Positions 7,979 through 15,498 of a stretch of 50,092 nucleotides of DNA are shown piece by piece. The stretch is from Mesorhizobium sp. B2-7-2 (GTDB lineage Bacteria; Pseudomonadota; Alphaproteobacteria; Rhizobiales; Rhizobiaceae). How positions within the stretch are numbered: the first letter of the stretch is position 1; each line of letters starts with the position of its first letter. The DNA lies in contig NZ_VFTZ01000032.1 in NCBI RefSeq assembly GCF_006440775.1, positions 1-50,092 on the forward strand, given 5' to 3'. The notes beneath the pieces are model-generated. The model saw nothing but the letters and a program-made list of their open reading frames with translations, was not told where the DNA came from and made no database searches. The position numbers and the translations under genes are program-made.

Positions 7979-9435
7979 CAGGCGACTTCCTTGTTTGCTG
8001 GCACGAAGATCGCCATCACGATGCCGAGCTTGCGCCAGACGGTGAAGGAGAGTGCACCGGCCTCGAAGACCATGGCGAGGCTGGTGGCGATAGCCGCGCC
8101 CCAGAGGCCGAAGAGCGGAATGAGGATCACGTTGAGGCCGATGTTGAGCGCAAGCGTCATGGCATAGACGGCGGCGCAGATGTTCTGGTTGCCGCTCATG
8201 GTGAGCAGGCTTTCGCAGGGGCCGACGGCGGCGCGCGCCACGACGCCCAGCACCAGCAGGAAGAGCAGTGGGTAGCCGGCGGTGAATTCGGGGCCGAACA
8301 GCACCAGCATAGGCTCGCCCAGCGCCAGCACCATGAGCGCCATCAGCAGCGAGGGCCAGAAGGTCCAGGAGACGGTCTCGCGGGCGAAGGCGGCGAGCCG
8401 ATGCGGCTCGCCATGGGTGAATTGCGCGTAGCGCTGTGCGACGCCGGCCTTGACCGCGAAATAAACGAAATGCACCAGCGCCAGCGTCTTCACCGTGGCG
8501 AAATAGACGGCGACGTCATTGGGATCGAGATAGGCGCCCACCATCAGCACGTCGGCATTGGTGAGCAGGAAGAAGAAGCCCTCGACGAGGAAGATCGGCA
8601 GCGAGACGAGGATCCACTGGCCGAAATGCACCGCCATCGGCCCGGCCGGTATCTTTTTCTCCATGCGCGAGGTGACGGCCATCAGCTGGCCGAGCGTGGT
8701 GACATAGGTCGCGGCGATGGAGGCGAAGATCGCGGTCTTGGCGTCGGGCACATAGTGCAGGCCAAGCATCAGCGCCATGAAAGCCAGGATCAGCACCGGC
8801 CGCACCAGATAGGTGGGCGACAGCGCCAGCAGCGCCCAGGAATTGGCGCGCGCCAGCCCTTGCAGGAGATCGCCGAGCGCGATCATCGGCAGGCAGATGA
8901 CCCCGAGGATGAAGGGGATGACATAGTAGTTCTCGATCCAGTCCGAGGCGAGCCAGACGCCAAGCGCGCCGAGGCCTGCCACCAGCGTCGAGGCGACGAG
9001 CACGAACAGGCGGCTTGCCTGCACGATGCCGCGCAGCTCGGCCAGCATGCCGCGCTCGCGATATTCGGGAATGAAGCGGATGACCGAGGTGTGGAAGCCG
9101 AGGCAGGCGAGATTGCCGACGATGACCATCGTCACCCAGACCAGCACCGAGATGCCGTATTCGAACGAGCCCATCCAGCGTGCCATCAGCACCTGGCTGA
9201 CAAAGGCGATCAAGGCGCTGACGATGCGGATGGAGAAGGCGATCAGCGACATGCGCCCGGCTTCGCCGCGCTCGTCGGCGGTGGACAGCACGGCGTCGAT
9301 GCGGCCAAGCAACGGACGCATGCGCAGCGCCCAGCGCTGCGGCAGGAACCGCCCGGCAGTCGTCGCCGCGGAAAAGCGCACCCAGAACTCTCCGTTTTCC
9401 GCCTCTTTCCAAGGTTTTGGGTCTATCCGAAACAC
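7978..9435 (-). CDS. Polysaccharide flippase (Wzx/MOP superfamily)
   Basis: The 485-residue protein has 12 or more membrane helices and the Polysacc_synt pattern. A hydrophilic N-terminus of about 60 residues is followed by MSLIAFSIRIVSALIAFVSQ and MARWMGSFEYG, the usual first helices of lipid-linked-oligosaccharide flippases. Such proteins move undecaprenyl-linked sugar units across the inner membrane for exo- or lipopolysaccharide assembly. The start is uncertain: a GTG at 9435 gives the full hydrophilic leader, and internal ATGs at 9321 and further in are possible. The last bases overlap the acetyltransferase start (ATGA). Confidence 0.88.
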   Translation of the reverse strand: MFRIDPKPWKEAENGEFWVRFSAATTAGRFLPQRWALRMRPLLGRIDAVLSTADERGEAGRMSLIAFSIRIVSALIAFVSQVLMARWMGSFEYGISVLVWVTMVIVGNLACLGFHTSVIRFIPEYRERGMLAELRGIVQASRLFVLVASTLVAGLGALGVWLASDWIENYYVIPFILGVICLPMIALGDLLQGLARANSWALLALSPTYLVRPVLILAFMALMLGLHYVPDAKTAIFASIAATYVTTLGQLMAVTSRMEKKIPAGPMAVHFGQWILVSLPIFLVEGFFFLLTNADVLMVGAYLDPNDVAVYFATVKTLALVHFVYFAVKAGVAQRYAQFTHGEPHRLAAFARETVSWTFWPSLLMALMVLALGEPMLVLFGPEFTAGYPLLFLLVLGVVARAAVGPCESLLTMSGNQNICAAVYAMTLALNIGLNVILIPLFGLWGAAIATSLAMVFEAGALSFTVWRKLGIVMAIFVPANKEVA

Positions 9436-9481
9436 CTTAAGAAAGCGTGGGTGGGGTGCGGGCTTTTCCCGTCACTATATG

Positions 9482-9522
9482 GGAGGAGAAGGTGCCGGCA
9501 GGCGGATGAGGGGCAGCGCTGA
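9482..9522. repeat. Rhizobial interspersed repeat, left border of the defence island
   Basis: Read on the minus strand, this carries AGCGCTGCCCCTCATCCG, then a GGCACCTTCTCC block. It is the inverted counterpart of the copy at 13945-14001. The two copies bracket the MmeI-like/Mrr genes in opposite orientation. This copy lacks the second, perfect hairpin of the right-hand one. Confidence 0.65.
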
Positions 9523-9629
9523 CTTTTGAAAGTTAACGTTGGATAAGCAGATCGGTTGAATGGTAGCGCCAACGTGCGGTTGCTGTCGAAAACAAATTCT
9601 GTTTTTCTCGCCCAGCAGTGGGGGAATGC

Positions 9630-11237
9630 GTGCAAGTCGAAGAATTTATCCATAGATGGACAGCGAGGGAAGGCGGCGCGGAGCGTGCCAACTACCAAAT
9701 GTTCCTGTCCGAATTTTGCGACGTGATCGGTGTTCCACGCCCCGAACCTTCTGGCGCAGAACGCGAACACAACGATTATGTGTTCGAACGCGCGGTGCGC
9801 CGTCGCGCAAGCGACGAAATCGCGTCGTCCAAACGGATCGATCTCTACAAGAAAGGCTGCTTTATATTAGAGGCCAAGCAGTCGCGGTTGCCAGGGGCGA
9901 AGAACGCCATTCCGGCGCAAGGCGCGTTGTTCGCCGACGAGCCGGAGCAACTTGGCAAGCGCAGTGTCGCGCGCGGCTGGGACGTGATGATGCAGAACGC
10001 GCGTAAGCAGGCAGAAGAGTATGTCTATCTGCTCGATGCCAGCCATCCCGCGCCGCCCTTCATCATCGCTTGCGATGTCGGCAACGCATTCGAGATTTTC
10101 GCCGACTTCACTGGCACCGGCCGCGCCTATAGCCAGTTTCCTGATCGCAAGGGATTTCGCGTCTATCTGGACGATCTGAGGCATAAGGAAACGCGCGGGC
10201 TTTTCGTGCGTATCTGGACTGATCCCGCAAGTCTTGACCCGGCAAAGGAATCGGCTCGGGTTACGCGCGAGATTGCCAAGCGGCTGGCGGAAGTCAGCAA
10301 GGCACTGGAGAAGAATCATCCTGCGGAGGATGTGGCGCATTTTCTTATGCGCTGCATCTTCACCATGTTTGCGGAAGACGTGGATCTGTTGCCGAAGGGG
10401 TCGTTCACGGAGTTGCTGGAAGACTGCGTGAAATCGCCTTCGGCATTCGTGCCGCTGATCGAGGAACTGTGGGCGAAGATGGACGAGCCCGTGCAGGCAA
10501 AGCGCTTCTTCTCAGCGTTCCGTACCGAACTTCGCTATTTCAATGGCAATCTGTTCAAGAATGCCCGCGCTTTCCCACTCGGTCGCGAAGAAATCGGCGA
10601 ACTGCTTCAAGCCGCAAAGGCGAAGTGGACGGAGGTCGATCCGGCGATCTTCGGCACTTTGCTCGAACAGGCCCTAGAGCCGGGTGAACGCAAGAAGCTT
10701 GGGGCCCATTACACGCCACGCTCCTACGTGCAGCGACTCGTCGAGGTGACTGTCATGGAGCCGCTACGCGACGACTGGCAGAAGGCGCTGACCAAGGCGG
10801 AGGCCGCCAAGGACGAACGCGATGACGCCAAGGCCATCCAAATTGTACGCGGCTTCCATCACCAGCTTTGCCTGACGCGGGTGCTGGACCCCGCCTGCGG
10901 CACCGGCAATTTCTTGTATGTCAGCCTTGAGCTGATGAAGAAACTGGAAGGCGACGTGTTGGAAACTCTGGCTCGGCTCGGGTTCAACGAAAGCCTTGGA
11001 TTGGAGCGCGAGACCGTCGACCCGCATCAACTCCTCGGGCTGGAACTTAATCCGCGCGCAGCGGCAATCGCCGAACTGGTTGTTTGGATCGGATATTTGC
11101 AGCAGCACTATCGCACACGCACTGGACATCCGGCAGAACCGATCTTGCGGGCATTCAAGAATATCAATTTCGGCCGGCGCGAAGGCTACGACGCGGTTCT
11201 GACTTGGGAATGGGTATCCGGTGCCAAAGGTCGTTGA
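9630..11237 (+). CDS. MmeI-like protein, N-terminal half (nuclease and SAM-binding part)
   Basis: This frame gives 535 residues from the GTG at 9630, which has GGGGG 6-10 bases upstream; a GTG at 9618 would add four residues. The N-terminal nuclease motif is D71-x9-E81-x-K83 (KRIDL..., then LEAKQS). It is spaced like the D70/E80/K82 catalytic triad described for MmeI. A helical spacer follows. Motif X-like GAHYTPRSYVQRLVE is near residues 358-372, and the SAM-binding motif DPACGTGNF is at 420-428. The frame then ends in a short unrelated tail after LTWEW, just before the expected catalytic NPPY/F motif. Codon use is GC-rich, like the host. Promoter elements were not identified with confidence. 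Confidence 0.75.
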   Translation: MQVEEFIHRWTAREGGAERANYQMFLSEFCDVIGVPRPEPSGAEREHNDYVFERAVRRRASDEIASSKRIDLYKKGCFILEAKQSRLPGAKNAIPAQGALFADEPEQLGKRSVARGWDVMMQNARKQAEEYVYLLDASHPAPPFIIACDVGNAFEIFADFTGTGRAYSQFPDRKGFRVYLDDLRHKETRGLFVRIWTDPASLDPAKESARVTREIAKRLAEVSKALEKNHPAEDVAHFLMRCIFTMFAEDVDLLPKGSFTELLEDCVKSPSAFVPLIEELWAKMDEPVQAKRFFSAFRTELRYFNGNLFKNARAFPLGREEIGELLQAAKAKWTEVDPAIFGTLLEQALEPGERKKLGAHYTPRSYVQRLVEVTVMEPLRDDWQKALTKAEAAKDERDDAKAIQIVRGFHHQLCLTRVLDPACGTGNFLYVSLELMKKLEGDVLETLARLGFNESLGLERETVDPHQLLGLELNPRAAAIAELVVWIGYLQQHYRTRTGHPAEPILRAFKNINFGRREGYDAVLTWEWVSGAKGR

Positions 11238-13029
11238 AAGGGATGGCCAGCGAGCCGAGACGTTCCCTAATGCACGACAGCCCGACTGGCCGGAGGCCGA
11301 GTTTATCGTGGGAAATCCGCCGTTCATTGGGAACAAGCGGATGAACAGCGTCCTAGGTTTGGGGTACGTCAAACAGCTACGGTTAATTTGGCCGGAAGTG
11401 TCAGAGGCTGCTGACTTCGTGATGTATTGGTGGTCAAAAGCAGCGGAATTGTCGGGTAAATCGAAAGTGCGTCGGTTTGGGTTGGTTACTACAAACTCAA
11501 TAACCATGTCATTTAATCGAAGCGTCGTTGAAAAACACCTTTCCGCTAAGTGGCCTATTTCCATCGCCTATGCTGTGGCTGATCATCCTTGGATGGTGGG
11601 CGAGGGTGGCGCGGCGGTACGCGTGGCAATGACGGTGGTCGAAAAAGGGCTACGCGAAGGATGGGTGCAAAGCGTTAAAAATCCGAAGTCGGGTTTTGCC
11701 GACAGCGATGATCTACAGGCGCCTGTTCGTGGGTTCATAAATGGCTTCTTGCGGACTGGTGCGAAGTTAACTAATGCCAAGCCGATCTTGTCTAACGCAG
11801 GCTTATCTTTCATGGGTGTGATACCCGTCAGTCTCCGCTTTGTGCTTAGCGAATCTGAGCAGAAGTTATTCGATGTCAATCGAAAAGACTATGCTGCGAT
11901 ATTGAAGAATTACTTGGGAGGAAAGGATCTTTCAGAAAACCGTAAAACTCGTCTTATAATAGATTTTTTCAATCTGTCGGAATCGGAGGCACGACAAAAA
12001 TTTCCGCGAGCATATCAACACGTTATGGAATTCGTTAAACCGTTTCGTGACAATGTCGCTCGCAAGAATCACCGGGACAATTGGTGGATATTTGGCGAAG
12101 CACGCCCAGGTATGCGCGCCGCGTTAGCGGGGTTAGACTATTTTATTGCGACCACAGAAACGTCAAAACATCGGTGGTTTACAAAGTTGCCAGCCACGAT
12201 TCTTCCGGATCAAAAGATTCGGGTGATAGCAAGTGACAGCAACTTACTCCTAGCGGAGCTGAGTTCACGCTTCCATGTCCTCTGGGCAAACGCAATAGGC
12301 GGGCGCGTAGGAAAAGGCAATGACCCCGTTTACAACGGCACTATTTGCTTTGACCCATTTCCATTTCCCGATCCGTCACAAGATCTGAGGGATAGACTCG
12401 GAGAGGTGGGCCGGGAGCTTGACATGTTGCGCAAACGGGTAATGACCGAACATTCCGACCTAACTTTCACCGCATTGTACAACGTTCTGGAAAAGCTGAA
12501 GGCAGGCGAACGGCTGTCGGATAAAGATCAAGATGTGAAGCAACGCGGACTGGTACTGATCCTAAAAGATCTCCACGAGTCGATCGATCGGCTGGTGGCA
12601 GAAGCCTACGGTTGGCCTGCTGACCTTTCCGATGACCAAGTCCTCGAACGGCTGGTGTCGCTCAACGCCGAGCGAGCGAGGGAAGAGGCAGTCGGCCAAG
12701 TGCGCTGGCTCAGGCCTGAATATCAGATACCGCGCTTTGCCAAGGGAGCCGTGGCCAAGACGGCTGAACTGGATATCGGCGAAACCGTGGTGGCAATCGA
12801 CGAGAGCAAGCCGGTGTTTCCGAAAGATCGCTACGAGCAGCCGTTGGCTGTGGAAGCCTTGCTTTCGGCAAGTGCCGTCACGCTCGACGCTGCTGCAATC
12901 TCTCGGGCATTCAAGGGTGGGGGCAAAAAAATCGAGCCGCGCGTATCGCAAGTGCTTCTCACGTTGGCGCGCTATGGTCGGGTGACGCGACTTCCCGACG
13001 GTAAATTCGCCGCACGCAAAGTGGCGTAA
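11221..13029 (+). CDS. MmeI-like protein, C-terminal half (NPPF motif, target recognition)
   Basis: This frame gives 602 residues if read from the GTG at 11221. It begins with the sequence expected to continue the upstream half and has the catalytic motif GNPPFIG at about 31-37. The middle (about residues 130-400) is the target-recognition region and is clearly richer in A/T than its flanks, as is common for horizontally exchanged specificity domains. The C-terminal 190 residues include LVAEAYGWPADLSDDQVLERL and a short basic, winged-helix-like end (RVSQVLLTLARYGRVTRLPDG). Independent translation is possible because GGGAATGGG lies before the GTG, but the half lacks the SAM-binding motif. It is followed after 17 bp by the Mrr-like gene. 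Confidence 0.7.
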   Translation: MPKVVERDGQRAETFPNARQPDWPEAEFIVGNPPFIGNKRMNSVLGLGYVKQLRLIWPEVSEAADFVMYWWSKAAELSGKSKVRRFGLVTTNSITMSFNRSVVEKHLSAKWPISIAYAVADHPWMVGEGGAAVRVAMTVVEKGLREGWVQSVKNPKSGFADSDDLQAPVRGFINGFLRTGAKLTNAKPILSNAGLSFMGVIPVSLRFVLSESEQKLFDVNRKDYAAILKNYLGGKDLSENRKTRLIIDFFNLSESEARQKFPRAYQHVMEFVKPFRDNVARKNHRDNWWIFGEARPGMRAALAGLDYFIATTETSKHRWFTKLPATILPDQKIRVIASDSNLLLAELSSRFHVLWANAIGGRVGKGNDPVYNGTICFDPFPFPDPSQDLRDRLGEVGRELDMLRKRVMTEHSDLTFTALYNVLEKLKAGERLSDKDQDVKQRGLVLILKDLHESIDRLVAEAYGWPADLSDDQVLERLVSLNAERAREEAVGQVRWLRPEYQIPRFAKGAVAKTAELDIGETVVAIDESKPVFPKDRYEQPLAVEALLSASAVTLDAAAISRAFKGGGKKIEPRVSQVLLTLARYGRVTRLPDGKFAARKVA

Positions 13030-13046
13030 GGCGGGGGTAGAACAAC

Positions 13047-13907
13047 ATGGACGCAATCGTTCCGCCGTTCGCAGAGTTCTTCGTACCGGTTCTCAGGGCG
13101 CTGGACGTCCTCGGGGGCTCTGCTTCGATTGAAGAAATAGACGACAAGGCGGCCGTGCTCATGAATATCTCCGACGCGGCGCGGGCTGTGTTGGTTGGCG
13201 ACGGGCCGAGATCGAGATTCGACTATCGCTGCGCCTGGGCGCGAAGCTGGCTGAAAAATGCCGGCCTCACCAACAATAGTGAGCGAGGAGTTTGGACCCT
13301 CACTGCGGAAGGTCGGGCCTCACTGTCTCTTGATCCGGAAGAGATCGTGCGGCGCGTGCGGCGAGCGGACGCGGTCTTGCGCAAAGCGAAGGCCAGTGTG
13401 GCCCCCGAACGCGTGGAGGCTGAAGCGGAAGCGGCAGAAATCTCCCTGAAGGATTGGCGCGAGCAGTTGCTCGACGTTCTCTTGGCATTAGATCCTGCGG
13501 CCTTCGAGCGGTTGTGCCAGCGGCTTCTTCGAGAGGCAGGCTTCGTCAAGGTCGAGGTGACTGGGAGAAGTGGCGACGGCGGCATCGATGGGACCGGTGT
13601 GCTGCGCGTAAACCTACTTTCATTTCACGTGCTTTTTCAGTGCAAGCGCTGGAAAGGATCGGTTGGTGCTGGTGTTGTTCGCGACTTCCGCGGCGCTATG
13701 GTCGGTCGCGCCGACAAGGGCCTGATAATCACCACCGGAACGTTTACAGCGGATGCGCGGCGCGAGGCTGTCCGCGACGGAGCGCCCGCTATCGATCTGA
13801 TCGACGGCGACGGGCTTTGCGATCTCCTGAAAGAGCAGAAAATTGGCGTACGAGTGAAGATGGTCGAGGAAGTGATCGTGGATAAAGCCGCTTTCGAAGG
13901 AATCTAG
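13047..13907 (+). CDS. Mrr-like restriction endonuclease
   Basis: The 286-residue protein has two domains. Residues 5-95 form an Mrr N-terminal winged helix ending in GVWTLTAEGRASL. Residues about 140-265 form the Mrr catalytic PD-(D/E)xK fold, with E154 (FERLCQRLL), D181 in SGDGGIDG, and Q198-x-K200 in FQCKRW. Mrr enzymes cut DNA carrying foreign adenine or cytosine methylation, a type IV activity. All catalytic residues are present, so this gene looks functional. It is 17 bp downstream of the MmeI-like gene with a GGGGG binding site and is probably in the same transcript. An active Mrr beside a disabled methylase would be a stable combination, since no self-methylation would be attacked. 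Confidence 0.88.
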   Translation: MDAIVPPFAEFFVPVLRALDVLGGSASIEEIDDKAAVLMNISDAARAVLVGDGPRSRFDYRCAWARSWLKNAGLTNNSERGVWTLTAEGRASLSLDPEEIVRRVRRADAVLRKAKASVAPERVEAEAEAAEISLKDWREQLLDVLLALDPAAFERLCQRLLREAGFVKVEVTGRSGDGGIDGTGVLRVNLLSFHVLFQCKRWKGSVGAGVVRDFRGAMVGRADKGLIITTGTFTADARREAVRDGAPAIDLIDGDGLCDLLKEQKIGVRVKMVEEVIVDKAAFEGI

Positions 13908-13944
13908 GCAGCCTTCCCGCACAAATAGCCAATCGCAATCGCCG

Positions 13945-14001
13945 GCGCTGCCCCTCATCCGGCCCTTCGGGCCACCTTCTCCCCGTGAAACGGGGAGAAG
14001 G
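13945..14001. repeat. Rhizobial interspersed repeat with double hairpin (right border)
   Basis: GGCGCTGCCCCTCATCC is followed by two stem-loops. The first is GGCCC-TTCG-GGGCC-like at 13961-13973. The second is a perfect 11-bp stem, CCTTCTCCCCG (13975-13985) with CGGGGAGAAGG (13991-14001), around a TGAAA loop. It separates the convergent ends of the Mrr-like gene and the secreted-protein gene at 14014 and could stop transcription in both directions. It is inverted relative to 9482-9522. Confidence 0.75.
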
Positions 14002-14013
14002 AAAAGGCGCTGC

Positions 14014-14520
14014 TTACATCCCCTGCATCGCGTCGCACGAGACGTTCGGGTTCATGTCGGCGAAGGCGCCGGTGGGGTTTTGCTTCCAGGCCCAGACATG
14101 TAGCTCGTAGAAGGGGCCGAGGCCGTAGCGGTTGGGCGCGGTGTTGAAGTTGAACAGGTGGCCTTCGAGCGAGGCCGGGCCCTTAGCGGTGATGTATTCG
14201 ACCGCGATCAGCTTCAGCGTGCCGTCGGCCATCGGCTCGTACATCACGGCTTCCGGCTTGGCGACGTCGACGGCGTCGTCCTTCAGATAGGCGGCGTTGA
14301 CGTAGTGGATGCCCATGGCGCCGCCGGTGAGGCCGCTGGCGCAGGGGATCGGCGCGTAGCCTTCGGCTTTTGCCACCGCGACATCCTCGAAGCGGCTGTC
14401 GAGCGCCCGCACCTTTTCGGCGAGCGGATTGACGATTTCGGCCGTGGCCGCGCCCGCCATCAGCATGATGATCGAGGCAGAAGCGCCGATAACGCATTTG
14501 ACTAAGGTCTGAATGTTCAT
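14014..14520 (-). CDS. Secreted hypothetical protein
   Basis: The 168-residue product has a clear signal peptide (MNIQTLVKCVIGASASIIML, then MAGAATAEIV), so it is periplasmic or exported. The mature part contains two cysteines near its ends (PIPCASGL and NVSCDAMQGM). It also has the aromatic-rich stretch GLGPFYELHVWAWKQNP, which recurs in small uncharacterised rhizobial exported proteins. I do not recognise a functional domain. The start is the ATG at 14520, preceded by GGAGAGACAA. The frame stays open for another 120 codons upstream, but that region is the intergenic repeat and is not coding-like. Confidence 0.75.
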   Translation of the reverse strand: MNIQTLVKCVIGASASIIMLMAGAATAEIVNPLAEKVRALDSRFEDVAVAKAEGYAPIPCASGLTGGAMGIHYVNAAYLKDDAVDVAKPEAVMYEPMADGTLKLIAVEYITAKGPASLEGHLFNFNTAPNRYGLGPFYELHVWAWKQNPTGAFADMNPNVSCDAMQGM

Positions 14521-14666
14521 TTGTCTCTCCAATTGAGGCGCGCAAGCGGCAGCGGTCGGCCGGTAGGCCAACTCCGAACGCCGGCGGCGCCTGTCTGTAA
14601 AAGGGATGGCCGCTGATCCCGACCAGAGCGGTTCACCGAACGAACCGCTCCAAGTCTTTGCTTTGC

Positions 14667-14709
14667 GCAATTCCGGACGGAAACTGCTGCGCAGTCTTCC
14701 TGGAATTGC
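14667..14709. repeat. Rhizobial palindromic element (copy B)
   Basis: GCAATTCC and GGAATTGC arms enclose the GGACGGAAA/TTCC inner core. It is a clear relative of the element at 4972-5009. It sits between the secreted-protein gene and the end of the small DUF1127-like gene. Confidence 0.7.
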
Positions 14710-14720
14710 TGGGTGCGGGA

Positions 14721-14870
14721 TCAGCTGTGATGCCACCAATATTCCCAGTATTCGCGCGGGTTTTCCCGCTCGTGCAGGCCGATGTCGCGTCTCAGGTAGT
14801 CGTCCTGCGGTGGCAGAAAGCGTCGCCGGTTTCGCAGCGGCGAAAGCAACGCCGACACAGCCCGTCGCAT
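14721..14870 (-). CDS. Small DUF1127-like protein
   Basis: This short frame encodes 49 residues. It has a basic N-terminus (PLRNRRRFLPPQDD), the stretch YLRRDIGLHE, which resembles the conserved LRDIGL motif of DUF1127 proteins, and a tryptophan/tyrosine-rich end (YWEYWWHHS). DUF1127 proteins are small arginine-rich proteins in alphaproteobacteria, linked in some species to RNA turnover and phosphate or stress responses. The ATG at 14870 has only a weak binding site. The open frame continues upstream with plausible residues but no start codon, so the true N-terminus may differ. Confidence is limited by the small size. Confidence 0.45.
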   Translation of the reverse strand: MRRAVSALLSPLRNRRRFLPPQDDYLRRDIGLHERENPREYWEYWWHHS

Positions 14871-14982
14871 GAAGCCGCGCCATGACGGGACGACGTCCGC
14901 CGCGGCGGATACAGCCTCGTCCTCTGGCCCGGCGTCAGGTCCGCCGGCGACGGGTATGGTCTGCCCAACATGGTCTGCCCGA

Positions 14983-15255
14983 TCAGCGATAAAAGTAGGG
15001 GTCGAGGACCCGGACCTCCGTGATCTTGTCGACGGGAAGCGAATTCTTCTGCGCGGTGCTGCGGATCGCCTCCGGCGACGGCGCATCGTAAATGCAGAAG
15101 CTCTTGCTCTTGTCCGGCGAGACGAAGGATTGCACCCAGGTGACGCCTTTCTCGGCATTGCGGGCGATGACGCCGCCCATCGCAGTTGCGCCGGCATCGT
15201 TCATCGGCACGTGAAGCCCATCGGGGAAGGTACGTTCAATCAGGTAACGAGGCAC
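14983..15255 (-). CDS. DUF4242 domain protein
   Basis: The 90-residue product begins VPRYLIERTFPDGLHVP and contains GVTWVQSFVSPDKSKSFCIYDAPSPEAIR. This is the DUF4242 ferredoxin-like fold also found in the nickel-binding SCO4226 type. The biochemical role is unsettled. The start is a GTG at 15255 with AAAGGA eight bases upstream; an in-frame ATG further upstream has no binding site and would run into the regulatory region. It is divergent from the AAA/LuxR regulator gene at 15499, and the two share a 243-bp spacer, so regulation of one by the other is likely. Confidence 0.8.
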   Translation of the reverse strand: MPRYLIERTFPDGLHVPMNDAGATAMGGVIARNAEKGVTWVQSFVSPDKSKSFCIYDAPSPEAIRSTAQKNSLPVDKITEVRVLDPYFYR

Positions 15256-15404
15256 GATCGGTTTCCTTTCATTGGTGAATTGCGCTCGGTTCAAGCGCGA
15301 CCCAGCAGAAATCACCTTCGCGGCAGGCGCGCATCGGAGCCATTCCCCATATTGGCCGGGACGAATCCCTATCTTTGCGACGTTTTATGTGGAAGATGGC
15401 ACCT

Positions 15405-15426
15405 CAATGTGTGGAAAGTCACATTG
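15405..15426. promoter_or_regulatory. Perfect inverted repeat, candidate operator
   Basis: CAATGTG (15405-15411), an 8-bp spacer and CACATTG (15420-15426) form a perfect 22-bp dyad. It lies 73 bp before the AAA/LuxR gene and 150 bp before the divergent DUF4242 start. Size and symmetry fit a dimeric helix-turn-helix protein such as LuxR-type regulators. Binding by the adjacent regulator is inferred only. Confidence 0.5.
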
Positions 15427-15498
15427 TCGCGCCGTTTCCCATTCTATCGCGGCGGCGGTCCGCCACGATGGAAATTCGGATTTGGCGAGAGAGTGACA

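Larger units (their letters stand above)
9630..13029 (+). pseudogene. MmeI-like fused restriction-methyltransferase, frameshifted
   Basis: Taken together, the two reading frames make a single MmeI/type IIL-like protein: nuclease, helical spacer, adenine methyltransferase, target-recognition region and C-terminal extension. The frame breaks at the GGGAAT around 11206-11211. Leaving out one of the two A bases at 11209-11210 gives W-D-G-Y-P-V-P and joins both frames into 1,132 codons plus stop. The break separates the SAM-binding motif from the catalytic NPPF motif, so neither half should methylate DNA alone. Whether this is true gene decay, a switchable state or an assembly error cannot be decided here. 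The rest of both frames is intact, which suggests that any inactivation is recent. Confidence 0.8.

Noticed and set aside
5279..13907. Genomic island integrated at tRNA-Leu
   Set aside because: No second copy of the tRNA 3' end was found near the right side of the defence genes, and no integrase gene is present.
14521..14883. N-terminal extension of the secreted protein at 14014
   Set aside because: The signal peptide at 14520 with a good binding site marks the true start, and the upstream part is repeat sequence.
14869..15498. N-terminal extension of the AAA/LuxR protein
   Set aside because: It would overlap the DUF4242 and DUF1127-like genes on the other strand and adds no domain.
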